Positions 32,021 to 41,352 of a stretch of DNA of 64,000 nt are shown in pieces; the stretch's first letter is position 1; each line of letters starts with the position of its first letter. This DNA comes from Saprospira grandis (lineage in GTDB: Bacteria > Bacteroidota > Bacteroidia > Chitinophagales > Saprospiraceae), in contig NZ_CP110854.1 of NCBI RefSeq assembly GCF_027594745.1, positions 2,460,501 through 2,524,500 of the forward strand, written 5' to 3'. Below the pieces are notes generated by a model, which saw nothing but the letters and a program-made list of their open reading frames with translations, did no database searches and was not told where the DNA came from. The position numbers and the translations under genes were made by a program.

Positions 32021-33472
32021 ATGAAACTGTACAACGATAATCCAACCCTGGACAAAAAAATGTTGCCCGAAGATAAGCAGGGCGATGTCTTTTTCAAGGA
32101 GCAATTGCAAGCTCAACAGCAAGATGGCCAAAAGCGCTTTTATATTGAGAGCTATGGTTGCCAGATGAATTTTAGCGATAGCGAAATTGTTGCGTCTATT
32201 TTGCAAGAGGCGGGATATGCCTCTACCAAATATATGGATGCGGCCGATTTGATTTTGGTCAATACTTGTTCTATTCGCGAAAAGGCCGAGGATACTGTCC
32301 GCAAGCGTTTGCGTATTTTTGATAAGCTCAAAAAGGAGCGTCCGGGCCTATTGGTTGGGGTTTTGGGCTGTATGGCCGAGCGCCTCAAGGCCAAACTTTT
32401 GGATGAGGAAAAACTGGTTGATTTGGTTTTGGGCCCCGATGCCTACCGCGATTTGCCCAACCTCATTGCCACGGCAGAAGATGGCGATAAGGGGATCAAC
32501 GTCTTTTTGTCTAGAGAAGAAACCTATGCCGATATTAGCCCCGTTCGCCTGAGTGATAGCGGCGTGACGGCTTTTGTGACCATCATGCGAGGTTGCGATA
32601 ATATGTGTTCTTTTTGCGTGGTGCCCTTTACCCGTGGTCGAGAGCGCAGCCGTGATCCCTATAGTATTTTGGCCGAATGCCAAGACCTATTTGACCGTGG
32701 TTTTAGAGAAGTGACCCTTTTGGGCCAGAATGTAGATAGTTATCATTGGGAGCATCCGGAAGGCCTCGAGCAAGTCGATTTTGCCGACTTATTGGAAAAA
32801 ACGGCCTTGATTCATCCCGATTTGCGCATTCGTTTTTCTACCTCTCACCCTAAAGACATTACCGATAAGGTCCTGATCAATATGGGCAAATATGAAAACA
32901 TCTGCGAGTATATTCACTTTCCTGTACAATCGGGGAGCAGCCGGATTCTTAAGAAAATGAACCGCACTTATGACCGAGAGTGGTACATGAATAAGATTGA
33001 CCGCATTTATGAGCTTTTGCCCAATTGCGCTGTTTCCTCAGATGTGATTGCTGGTTTTTGTACGGAAACGGAAGAGGACCATCAGGACACTCTTTCTATT
33101 ATTGAGCATAGCCAATACAGCATGTCTTATATGTTCTTCTATTCGGAGCGTCCAGGTACCCTAGCCGCCCGAAAATATGAGGATGATGTGCCTTTGGAAG
33201 TGAAAAAACGCCGTTTACAAGAAATCATCCGTTTGCAAAACCAAATCTCTTTTGCGCATAATAAAAAAGACATTGGCAAAACCTTTAAGGTCTTGATTGA
33301 GAAGGTTTCTAAGCGCAGCGAAGATGATTTTGCGGGCCGAAATTCACAGAACAAGATGATTGTTTTCCCTAGAGAAAATACAGAAATTGGACAATATGTC
33401 TATGTAAAAGTGACTGATTGTACGCAGGCTACGCTTCGTGGGCATTTGGTGCCTGCTCCAGAAGAAGCTTAG
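32021..33472 (+). CDS. miaB: tRNA-2-methylthio-N6-dimethylallyladenosine synthase
   Basis: 483 residues from the ATG at 32021; the frame is open further upstream only through repeat c12. Radical SAM cluster CxxxCxxC: Cys192, 196 and 199 in RGCDNMCSFCVVPFTRGRERSR. The N-terminal UPF0004 domain carries the second cluster cysteines: Cys47 (ESYGCQMN), Cys83 (LVNTCSIREKAE) and Cys117 (LGCMAERL). A TRAM domain closes the protein. It adds a methylthio group to i6A37 of tRNAs reading UNN codons. Confidence 0.96.
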   Translation: MKLYNDNPTLDKKMLPEDKQGDVFFKEQLQAQQQDGQKRFYIESYGCQMNFSDSEIVASILQEAGYASTKYMDAADLILVNTCSIREKAEDTVRKRLRIFDKLKKERPGLLVGVLGCMAERLKAKLLDEEKLVDLVLGPDAYRDLPNLIATAEDGDKGINVFLSREETYADISPVRLSDSGVTAFVTIMRGCDNMCSFCVVPFTRGRERSRDPYSILAECQDLFDRGFREVTLLGQNVDSYHWEHPEGLEQVDFADLLEKTALIHPDLRIRFSTSHPKDITDKVLINMGKYENICEYIHFPVQSGSSRILKKMNRTYDREWYMNKIDRIYELLPNCAVSSDVIAGFCTETEEDHQDTLSIIEHSQYSMSYMFFYSERPGTLAARKYEDDVPLEVKKRRLQEIIRLQNQISFAHNKKDIGKTFKVLIEKVSKRSEDDFAGRNSQNKMIVFPRENTEIGQYVYVKVTDCTQATLRGHLVPAPEEA

Positions 33473-33477
33473 GCGCA

Positions 33478-33509
33478 GCTTTTCGGCAGGCCTTGGCCTG
33501 CCGAAAAGC
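33478..33509. terminator. Perfect 15-bp inverted repeat after miaB
   Basis: GCTTTTCGGCAGGCC, centre TT, GGCCTGCCGAAAAGC. It starts 5 bases after the stop. No T-tract follows, so it may stabilise the mRNA end or terminate weakly. Confidence 0.6.
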
Positions 33510-33577
33510 CCACCAATTTGGCGGCCGTTCTCATCTAATAGAGCGATAACAACTTCCTCACTTAACATCACTTATTT

Positions 33578-35215
33578 ATGTTTACTTATCGCTATTTTGC
33601 TTTAGCCCTTTTGCTCTGCTTTTCGGCTAGTAGTTGGGCCCAAAAAGGCCTAGAAACCGAGGCGGTTTCTATTTTTAAGAACCAAACGGCATTCTTTGTA
33701 AAAGAAGGTCAGGTAAAGACCAAAAAAGGCAAATGGGAGCTAGTGGGAGACACGATTCCGCAGGCCTTAAATGGGACCCTTTGGTTTTCTGCTCCTAGTT
33801 TGCAAATTGTTCGTTCTTTTCAGCAAGAGAAGGAGGTCGAGGGCCTAGTGAGTAATTATAGTAGTATGTTTTTGGCCAATGATGGCAAAAACGTACGTCT
33901 CTTATTGTCTGGAGATACGACTTGGACCGAAGGAAAAATCAAGGTCCTACAAGTGCCCAACCCCGACCCCAGCAAACCCAATATCAAAACGGGGGCGCTT
34001 TTCGCTATTCAGATGAAAACGGGCCGCAGCCTGATTCTCAAGCAAGCGCAAATCGAATCATTGCGCAAATTTGAGATCTTAGATTCGCCCAATTTTACCA
34101 ATAGCAGCATCCAAAGATTGCCTGTGCTTCAGGCCGACTTTGGCGGTACGGCCAATAGTAGCCAAAAGCTACAGATGATGTATTTGCGTCAAAACCTGAG
34201 CTGGAAACCTGACTATTTGGTGGAGCTGCTCAATGATAAGGAAGCTCGCATCTCATTGCGCACTACGGTGGTCAATGAAGCGGAAGATGTAAAGACAAAG
34301 TCGCTCAATTTGGTGGCTGGCGTCCCTAACTTTAAGTATGCCAATCGCATTTCGGACCTTTTGAGCTTTGGCTATGTGCAGCCTGTTCAGCCTCAGCGTT
34401 ATGTGCATACCTTGAGCAATGCCATGGTAGAAAATGTGGCCAGCTATGATATGATGCCCACGATTGCTTCGGCACCAACCAATGGCGGAAATGGCATGCC
34501 TGGCCCCGCTCCTGCAGTAGGCGAAAGCGTGGAGGACCTCTTTTATTATACGCTTAAGGATGTAGAAATTAAGAAGGGAGAACGGGCATTGCTAGATGTA
34601 TTCTCGGATAAGGTTCCCGTAGAACATATTTACGAGTCGATCATTGGCGCCAATTCTTACTCTTATAGTACAGCCTATAGCTTTGAAAAGCAGACGATTC
34701 CGGTTTTGCATACCATTAAGCTAGAAAACAAAACGGATTATGTCTGGACAGCCGCCCCCGTGATGGTGGTCCAAAACAAGGACAATAAGATTTTGCCCAT
34801 CAGTCAAGATGTGCTTTACTATACCTCTAAGCAAGATGAGGTAAGCGTAAAATTGACCGAGGCCCCAGATGTGGCCCTCAAGTTTTCTGAAAAAGAAATC
34901 AAGCGGACTAACAATACCAAGCAAATCCGTGAAACCAACACCAACCGCATTCGCTACTACGACTTAGTGACTGTAGAAGCAGAAATTGAAATTCAGAATT
35001 TTAAAGGAAAGGATATTCGCCTAGATATAAAAAGAGCCATTTATGGCGAGTTGATGGAAAGCTCTGAAAAATGGCTAAAGTCGCCCCGCCTACAGCCTCG
35101 TAGTAGCTATACTACTTACAACCCTTATACTGATGTTTGCTGGGAGATGAAAATCAAAAAAGGCGAACAAAAGAAGATTACCTACACCTATAAGGTCTAC
35201 CTCAGCCATTATTAA
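33578..35215 (+). CDS. DUF4139 domain protein, exported
   Basis: 545 residues. Signal peptide MFTYRYFALALLLCFSASSWAQ. The middle and end match DUF4139 proteins: LRQNLSWKPDYLVELL near 210, LEDVEIKKGERALLDVF-like region near 330 (DVEIKKGERALL), and a C-terminal YTYKVYLSHY. These proteins are beta-rich; the function is not known. The last base of its stop is directly followed by the ATG of the sigma-54 activator, so they form an operon. Confidence 0.85.
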   Translation: MFTYRYFALALLLCFSASSWAQKGLETEAVSIFKNQTAFFVKEGQVKTKKGKWELVGDTIPQALNGTLWFSAPSLQIVRSFQQEKEVEGLVSNYSSMFLANDGKNVRLLLSGDTTWTEGKIKVLQVPNPDPSKPNIKTGALFAIQMKTGRSLILKQAQIESLRKFEILDSPNFTNSSIQRLPVLQADFGGTANSSQKLQMMYLRQNLSWKPDYLVELLNDKEARISLRTTVVNEAEDVKTKSLNLVAGVPNFKYANRISDLLSFGYVQPVQPQRYVHTLSNAMVENVASYDMMPTIASAPTNGGNGMPGPAPAVGESVEDLFYYTLKDVEIKKGERALLDVFSDKVPVEHIYESIIGANSYSYSTAYSFEKQTIPVLHTIKLENKTDYVWTAAPVMVVQNKDNKILPISQDVLYYTSKQDEVSVKLTEAPDVALKFSEKEIKRTNNTKQIRETNTNRIRYYDLVTVEAEIEIQNFKGKDIRLDIKRAIYGELMESSEKWLKSPRLQPRSSYTTYNPYTDVCWEMKIKKGEQKKITYTYKVYLSHY

Positions 35216-36532
35216 ATGTTAAAGAACAGTATGGATAATATTCAAGCGATTAAGCAACGTTTCGGAATCATTGGCCATTCCCCTCAATTGCAACATGCCC
35301 TAAAGACAGCTATTCAGGTGGCCGCAACGGACCTCTCTGTTTTGGTTTTGGGCCAAAGTGGGGTGGGCAAGGAGTCTTTTTCCAAAATTATCCATCAACT
35401 GTCTAACCGCAAGCATAATAACTTTATTGCGATTAACTGTGGCGCCCTGCCCGAAAGTACTATTAACTCGGAGCTCTTTGGCCATACTAAAGGGGCCTTT
35501 ACGGGAGCGGTCAATGAGCGAAAAGGCTATTTTGAAACCGTAAATGGCGGCACCATTTTCCTCGATGAAATTGGGGAAATGCCTTTGGATACTCAAACCT
35601 ACCTGTTAAGGGTACTCGAGCAGGGCGAATTTGTTAAAGTGGGTTCTTCTCAGGTAGAAAAGACCGATGTGCGCATTGTGGCGGCTACTAATGTCAATTT
35701 ATTGGAGCGCATAGAGCAGGGGAAATTTAGAGAGGACCTCTATTATCGCCTGAGCACGGTGGTTATTCAGGTGCCTGAGCTCCACAAAAGAGGCGATGAT
35801 GTGCTTTTGCTTTTCCGCAAGTTCGTTTCTGATTTTGCCGATCAATACCATACGCCTATGGTCCGCCTTACGGAAGAGGCCGAGGATATTTTGTTGCGCT
35901 ACCCCTGGCCCGGCAATATCCGAGAGCTGCGCAATGTGGCCAAAAGAGCGGCCCTTTTTTCAGAGGATAAAACGATTACGGCAGAGCAATTACTAGAGTT
36001 TCTCCCGCAGTTGGGCCAAAAACAAAGGCATTTGCCTTTGCCCCATAAGGAGGCCAATGACAGCAGCCAAGGATTTTACGAAAGGGAGATATTGTTTAAG
36101 TTTCTCTATGAAATGAAGCAGGACCTCAATGATGTAAAGCAACTCATTGCCGAATTGGTCCAAACCAATAACCTCCAAATGCCCCGCCCCATGCCTAAGG
36201 GCCATAGTATGCAGGGCTACCTGCCTTTGCCTAGCCCAAATAGCGATAATTATAGCTCGTCTTATTCTGAAAATACCTTTAATGAGGAGCCCAGCTCCGA
36301 GGAAGGGCCCATTATTCTAAATAAAGATTATCATAATCAAGAGCAAGATAGAGAACGCTATAATGAGGTGGAGGAACTAGAAGAATCGCTCTCTATGGAA
36401 CAAATGGAAAGGGAGCTCATCGAAAGAGCACTCAAAAAACACCGAGGAAAACGCAAGGATGCGGCCCAAGAATTGGGCATTTCTGAGCGGACACTTTACC
36501 GCAAAATCAAATTGCACGATATTCAGTCCTAA
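35216..36532 (+). CDS. Sigma-54 dependent transcriptional activator
   Basis: 438 residues (or 433 from the ATG at 35231). AAA+ domain: Walker A GQSGVGKE (46-53), the sigma-54 contacting GAFTGA loop intact (93-98), Walker B TIFLDEIGE near 121, the R-finger region REDLYYRL near 173, and WPGNIREL near 231. A linker of about 110 residues rich in Ser, Pro and Glu leads to a Fis-type helix-turn-helix at the C-terminus (KDAAQELGISERTLYRKIK). It has no N-terminal receiver or PAS domain, so control must come from elsewhere, perhaps a partner protein or expression level. Confidence 0.9.
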   Translation: MLKNSMDNIQAIKQRFGIIGHSPQLQHALKTAIQVAATDLSVLVLGQSGVGKESFSKIIHQLSNRKHNNFIAINCGALPESTINSELFGHTKGAFTGAVNERKGYFETVNGGTIFLDEIGEMPLDTQTYLLRVLEQGEFVKVGSSQVEKTDVRIVAATNVNLLERIEQGKFREDLYYRLSTVVIQVPELHKRGDDVLLLFRKFVSDFADQYHTPMVRLTEEAEDILLRYPWPGNIRELRNVAKRAALFSEDKTITAEQLLEFLPQLGQKQRHLPLPHKEANDSSQGFYEREILFKFLYEMKQDLNDVKQLIAELVQTNNLQMPRPMPKGHSMQGYLPLPSPNSDNYSSSYSENTFNEEPSSEEGPIILNKDYHNQEQDRERYNEVEELEESLSMEQMERELIERALKKHRGKRKDAAQELGISERTLYRKIKLHDIQS

Positions 36533-36535
36533 ATG

Positions 36536-36573
36536 AAAAAGGGCGAGACCAATACTTGGTTTCGCCCTTTTTT
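36536..36573 (+). terminator. Terminator after the sigma-54 activator
   Basis: AAAAAGGGCGAGACCAA and TTGGTTTCGCCCTTTTTT form a long stem with a 4-base loop. It separates convergent genes and could work both ways. Confidence 0.88.
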
Positions 36574-36585
36574 ACAGCCACCAAA

Positions 36586-39500
36586 TTATGGACTGATACT
36601 AAATTGCTGCTGCCCTAACAATTGCCGATCGGCAGAAAAAAGCTGTAATAAATAGACCCCATTGGGCCAATCGCCTAACTGAATTTGCCCCTGAGGACCT
36701 AATAAAGGATAACGGCCCAACTCTTGGCCTAACATATTATATATGCGGATCTCTTGCCCCTGCTCCCAGCCTTGCAGGGCCGAGTAGTTTAAGCGCTCTT
36801 GGGCGGGCAAAGGCCAAAAACGATAGGCCAAAGGCCTAGCAGTTGAAGCTGGAGCACTGCTCAATACGCTAAAGAAATTATGTCCCACTACCCTAGAATT
36901 TAGAGCCGTAAAGGCCCAGGGCAAACTATCTTTCTGATAGCTCCATTGCTGACGAATTAGGCTGCTGGGCCGATTGTTCTTCTGCTGCTCAATGGCATAA
37001 CTAAAGAGGAGCTCCTCTTCTGCGGCCAAATCAATAAAACCAAAATCAACCTTCAGTATACCCTGCTCCTCCAAGGCCCAATTGGCCGAGTGACTGCTGG
37101 CTTGCTGCCGTAAACTACTAGGCAATAGATAAGGAGATAGACTATCTCTTAGCCTGAGTTGCCCCTTAAATGGCCCCCGCAATAAAAACTGAACATGCAA
37201 GGGGTCAGAAGGGAATATATAGGCCGGGGCAGCATAGCCCAAAGGCAAAACCTGCGCCTGTGGATGCCCCAGCGATTTAAAGGAGTCTTGCAAAACAATA
37301 CAATGCTCGGCCCCAAAAACTGTAGCCGGCAAATTGGCCAGTTGCTGAATATAACCCAAGTGCATCTGCCCCAAACTATCCAAACCACAGCCTTCTATGG
37401 CATCAGAAATGACCGGAGCGGACCAATTTCCACTGGCCTGCTCTAATAGCGCCCGATAACTTAAACCCGGCTGTACCGGAATACGGACCTCCGTTACTCC
37501 TGCTCCATAAATGGTGACAGGAAAAGGGGGCTGCATCAAATCATCTTCAATAACAATTAATTGCGTCCGTACAGGGACCAAACTGGCCAAGCCTATATTT
37601 TGCAGATAAAAAACAATGGAATCCCCCTCGCATTCAGCAGATACCGCCAAAACAGTCTCCTGATAAATAGGACGGCAAAGACTATCGGGATAAACATGGG
37701 CCTCTAGGCAGAACGCCTGCCCCGCCAAGACCGAATCGCAAGTCAAGGAGCTCCAAATATCTAGCTGTCCCGACGCCTGAGGGGCTAAATCGCCCAAATC
37801 TATCCGATAGCTCTGGCTATCGATTTGGATAAATGGCAAGCTGGCCGAATCTAAATGCAGCCGACTGGGCCAAAATAATTCTACATAGGCCTGATAAGCC
37901 GTATCGCTTCCTCTGTTTTCATAGTTTAGCCATTGCTGCTGCTCACTGCAAGCATCCAGATTGGCCCCATCCAATTGGATTTGCAGAAAGGGACAATGAT
38001 CTAGGGCCTGCAAGGCTATATTTTGCTGCTGCCCCTGTGGATGCTGCAATTGGACCGTATATTGGCCCTGCAACTGACAGGCGTCCTGCCAATAGTGGCT
38101 AGGCCGTACCGCCCAAAGCTGGTATTCTCCAAAGGGTAGCGCATTGAACTGATAAAAACCAAGGCTATCTGTTGTGGCATAGTAGCGCTGGCCTTGCCTT
38201 TCGGCACAAATAAATTGCTGAACAAAAAGACGTTCATGGCTGTCTTTTTGGCAATTTGCATTTTGGTCCTCATACAAATAACCGGAAATCGAAGCGCTAA
38301 AGTCTTGCGGCTGATAACAAGCGCCACGCCCAATTCCCTGCGCCCAAGCTTGCTGCAAACTGGGGATATTCTGAGGCAATAGCCGCAACATCTGATAGAG
38401 GCCCGTCAAGCTATCGGCATAATGATAACTGAGCATTAAGTCGATCTCCAAACTTTCTCCAACCAATAAATCTCCCTTAAAATGCGAGGCCATGACCCTA
38501 AAGTCTTGTCCCTGCGCCCAACTATAGCCATCTCCAGCCCACCAAGCCCCAGCCGAACTATCAAAGGGATAATGGGGAAAAACATAGGCAGATTGCCCCT
38601 GCCCCAGACTGTCATAACCACTGGCATAGGGCCGAATAGGCTGCCCATTGCTCCAACGTCCTGCTAATAAATGATAAAATTCTTGGTCCATATTGGGCCC
38701 CGAAGGATGCCCAAAAGGCGGCAAATTGCTATTCAGATTATAAATGCTGCGGTCCAAAGAGCAATTCAGAAAGCTAAGGGCCACCACTGGCGGCTGACTC
38801 CCGTAGTTGTCGCTCTGACAAAGCTGGGTCTGGTCCAGATAATCTGCATTATAGGTATAGACGGTCTGCAAACTACTGTCGGTCCCTATATAGTCATCGG
38901 CCGGACAGCCCAAGTCAAAATCCGTATAAAAACCCGCCCAAAATTGCTGATAATCCTGGTTCGAGCGGTTGATGATTTTATAATTCAAAAAGAGGCTTTC
39001 TCGCAGACTTTGCTCCAAGGCCAAGCAACCAAAAGCATAGGCCGTTAGCTGCACTTCTAGGCCCATAGCATCGCCCTGCGTAAACTGATGTCCGCCAGAA
39101 AGATCATTCAATACGGTCCAAAATATCTGATCGGCCAAGGCGGTAGAATCTCCCATGCGATAGGTCGGGAAATCCCCCTCATAGGGCTCATAACGCCCAT
39201 CTCCATCCCGATCAAAAAAGGGCGCAAGCGATTGCTCGGGCAGGGCAAAACCCAAATTTTGCGGATAATAAGCATTTCCCCTAGCGGGCCAAATCAATAA
39301 ACTACTGGGCAAGGGCCCATCTATCTGCCCATTATCCCGATAATCCTCCAGGGCCGTCCAAATATCCAAGAGCTCAACGGTCCAAATATAATTGAAGCGC
39401 CTAGCGAGCAGGGAATCGGCCTGCTGGCTGAGGCTATCGATTGGGCCTGGCCAAAAGTCAGGAGCGCCCTGCCCATAGGTTTGGGCAGCCAGATATAAAT

Positions 39501-39750
39501 CGCCAGCCGCATTTTGGCCGCCCAAACTCAGGCCCAAAAGCCCAATAGCGGCAAGATGTTCACTGCTATCCGCCTTTTTGGGGGTTAAAAAAGCGGCATT
39601 TTGACCGTCGTTAAATAAATCGCCTCCGTTTTTTATAAGGGCAGAAAGGCGGTTGGCCTGCATCCAAACTTGCGCAGAAGGCGGATCTTGCGCCCATAAA
39701 AGAAGCGGAAAACTTAAAAAGGCAATAATTAAGGGCTGGATATATTTCAT
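36586..39750 (-). CDS. Large T9SS-secreted surface protein with a Cna/SdrD-like domain
   Basis: 1054 residues. Signal peptide MKYIQPLIIAFLSFPLLLWAQ. A calcium-type DRDGDGRYEPYEGD stretch near residue 175. Near residues 490-560 there is a SISGYLYEDQNANCQKDSHE...TDSLGFYQFNALPFGEYQLW block, the carboxypeptidase-regulatory/SdrD B-like fold. The last about 75 residues (RIYNMLGQELGRYPL, then DWPNGVYLLQLF) form a T9SS type A sorting domain, so it should be exported across the outer membrane and anchored or released. Very rich in Gln, Leu, Tyr and Asp, no catalytic motif seen; a role in surface attachment or gliding is a guess. Confidence 0.8.
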   Translation of the reverse strand: MKYIQPLIIAFLSFPLLLWAQDPPSAQVWMQANRLSALIKNGGDLFNDGQNAAFLTPKKADSSEHLAAIGLLGLSLGGQNAAGDLYLAAQTYGQGAPDFWPGPIDSLSQQADSLLARRFNYIWTVELLDIWTALEDYRDNGQIDGPLPSSLLIWPARGNAYYPQNLGFALPEQSLAPFFDRDGDGRYEPYEGDFPTYRMGDSTALADQIFWTVLNDLSGGHQFTQGDAMGLEVQLTAYAFGCLALEQSLRESLFLNYKIINRSNQDYQQFWAGFYTDFDLGCPADDYIGTDSSLQTVYTYNADYLDQTQLCQSDNYGSQPPVVALSFLNCSLDRSIYNLNSNLPPFGHPSGPNMDQEFYHLLAGRWSNGQPIRPYASGYDSLGQGQSAYVFPHYPFDSSAGAWWAGDGYSWAQGQDFRVMASHFKGDLLVGESLEIDLMLSYHYADSLTGLYQMLRLLPQNIPSLQQAWAQGIGRGACYQPQDFSASISGYLYEDQNANCQKDSHERLFVQQFICAERQGQRYYATTDSLGFYQFNALPFGEYQLWAVRPSHYWQDACQLQGQYTVQLQHPQGQQQNIALQALDHCPFLQIQLDGANLDACSEQQQWLNYENRGSDTAYQAYVELFWPSRLHLDSASLPFIQIDSQSYRIDLGDLAPQASGQLDIWSSLTCDSVLAGQAFCLEAHVYPDSLCRPIYQETVLAVSAECEGDSIVFYLQNIGLASLVPVRTQLIVIEDDLMQPPFPVTIYGAGVTEVRIPVQPGLSYRALLEQASGNWSAPVISDAIEGCGLDSLGQMHLGYIQQLANLPATVFGAEHCIVLQDSFKSLGHPQAQVLPLGYAAPAYIFPSDPLHVQFLLRGPFKGQLRLRDSLSPYLLPSSLRQQASSHSANWALEEQGILKVDFGFIDLAAEEELLFSYAIEQQKNNRPSSLIRQQWSYQKDSLPWAFTALNSRVVGHNFFSVLSSAPASTARPLAYRFWPLPAQERLNYSALQGWEQGQEIRIYNMLGQELGRYPLLGPQGQIQLGDWPNGVYLLQLFSADRQLLGQQQFSISP

Positions 39751-39790
39751 ATTGGGGGTGGTTTTAGATCAAGGAAGGGCTTGTTTTTAT

Positions 39791-39935
39791 TTTGGGGCCC
39801 GCGGCCGGCTCGGCTTCGCCTAGGTCGGCCGCCGCTATGCTGCGCCGCTCGCAGGTCTGCTCGGCCCTGCAGCCCTGCGGGCTTTGGTCTGGCCCTGCGG
39901 GCCACGGCTGCGCAGCGCTGGGCCAAATAGCGCTT
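39791..39935 (+). repeat. GGGGC structured repeat c13 (subfamily C, + orientation)
   Basis: TTTTGGGGCCCGCGGCCGG, GGCCGCCGCTATGCTGCGCC, core CTCGCAGGTCTGCTCGGCCC, variable stem GCAGCCCTGCGGGCT, GGTCTGGCCCTGCGGGCC, C tail CACGGCTGCGCAGCGCTGGG. Closest relative in the window is c1, 36 kb away. Confidence 0.88.
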
Positions 39936-40184
39936 GGCCCAACTACAAATACGGAAAGGTTGACCCTGCGCTTTGCCTGATCAACTTTTCCGAACCGAAC
40001 CTTGAAGATTTTCTTCACTTAACTTAAGAACTTTCTCTGTACTCGCTCTGAGCACATTACAAAGATGCAAATTGATAGCTAGTGGTTGAAATACAAAAAT
40101 CTTTTTTCCTCTAGCTATAATTAGCTTTCAATGCCTATAAATAGGGCCTTAGCGCCCAAATTCCTCATTATTTTAAATAAAAGC

Positions 40185-41066
40185 ATGATGCAAATGAATC
40201 GATTTTCCCTCCTTTTTTTTGGCCTATTTCTCTCTTTTTCGGCCCTGCAGGCACAGTATGCCTCTGTTTTTGGCCAAGATTCTACCCAATGGATTTTTGA
40301 ATGGAGCAATTTGCCCGGTACGCAGCAAGACACGCTCTACAGTCGCTACGATAGTAGCTTTGCGGGCCGTCAATGGACCAAAATTGAGATCCCCAATAAC
40401 TTGAATTACAATGGCGGCTGGCTATCCGAAGATAGTAGTACGGGCCAGCTTTGGTATCGCCCTATAGCCAGCCCCCAATACCCTAATGATACCGCCAGCC
40501 GCCTCATTATGGACCTCAGCCTGCAAGTTGGTGATACCTTTGATATTTCTCCGGCCTGGGGTGCCATTCCCGATAGCCTACAGATTGTAGATAGCATTTA
40601 TACCGAATTGGGCCGCAAGCATATTCGCTTTAAGGCCGATGCGACAGGTGTCGAAAACTTTACATTTATAGAAGGTGTTGGGCCAAATTTGGGCATTCTC
40701 TATAAGCAATCAGGGGTAATGATGTTTCAGTATCTGCTCTGTGCCTATCAGGATGGTCAGCAAAGCTACCTAAATAAAACTCATGGCTACTGTAATGTCT
40801 ATAGTGGTGGGCCGCATGGGCTGGCCAATTTGGCCCAACAGCAGTTTGCGCTTTATCCCAACCCTGTAAAAGAACAATTGCAAATTGAGAAGGAGGCCAG
40901 CCTTTCGGTGGATCGGCTGCAGCTATATAATGCCTTGGGCCAGTTGGTTTGGCAAAAGGAGTTTAGCCCCCAACTATCGCTAGAAGGATTGCCCGCTGGC
41001 CACTATATTTTGCAGTTTTGGCAGGGGAGCAAACTCCTAGAAAGCCAAAAGTTGATAAAACAGTAA
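40185..41066 (+). CDS. T9SS-secreted protein, unknown
   Basis: 293 residues from the ATG at 40185 (MMQMNRFSLLFFGLFLSFSALQAQ signal peptide; ATGs at 40188 and 40194 are alternatives). The body has no recognised domain; beta-rich with WSNLPGTQQDTLYSRYDSS near the start and paired Cys (LLCAYQDGQ, GYCNVYSGG). The C-terminus ALYPNPVKEQLQIE..DRLQLYNALGQLVWQ..LPAGHYILQF is a T9SS type A sorting domain. It is the only gene between inverted repeats c13 and c14. Confidence 0.8.
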   Translation: MMQMNRFSLLFFGLFLSFSALQAQYASVFGQDSTQWIFEWSNLPGTQQDTLYSRYDSSFAGRQWTKIEIPNNLNYNGGWLSEDSSTGQLWYRPIASPQYPNDTASRLIMDLSLQVGDTFDISPAWGAIPDSLQIVDSIYTELGRKHIRFKADATGVENFTFIEGVGPNLGILYKQSGVMMFQYLLCAYQDGQQSYLNKTHGYCNVYSGGPHGLANLAQQQFALYPNPVKEQLQIEKEASLSVDRLQLYNALGQLVWQKEFSPQLSLEGLPAGHYILQFWQGSKLLESQKLIKQ

Positions 41067-41082
41067 GGGCTATAAATTGGTC

Positions 41083-41227
41083 CAAAAAGGCCCGAAGGGC
41101 CGTCGGCTGAGGGATGGAAAGCAGTGGCCCGAAGGGCCAGACCCAGCCGCCTTTGGCGGCGCAGGGCCGAGCAGACCTGCGAGCTGCGACACAGCCCGAC
41201 CCGCCAGGAAGGGCGGGGCAGCCCCAA
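41083..41227 (-). repeat. GGGGC structured repeat c14 (subfamily A, - orientation)
   Basis: On the minus strand: TTGGGGCTGCCCCGCCC, stem around TTCCTGG, TCGGGCTGTGTCGCAG, core, variable stem GCCGCCAAAGGCGGC, GGTCTGGCCCTTCGGGCC, tail CTGCTTTCCATCCCTCAGCC. Starts 17 bases after the preceding gene's stop. Confidence 0.88.
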
Positions 41228-41352
41228 ATCCTCACCCTACATAAGTCAAAATAAAATATTTTGAAAAAAAAGATGTTTATACAACTTTTAAAAAATCCGA
41301 CTGAATCGTGAGGCCGTAAATAAGGGGAATAACAAATCATAAAAAACGATTT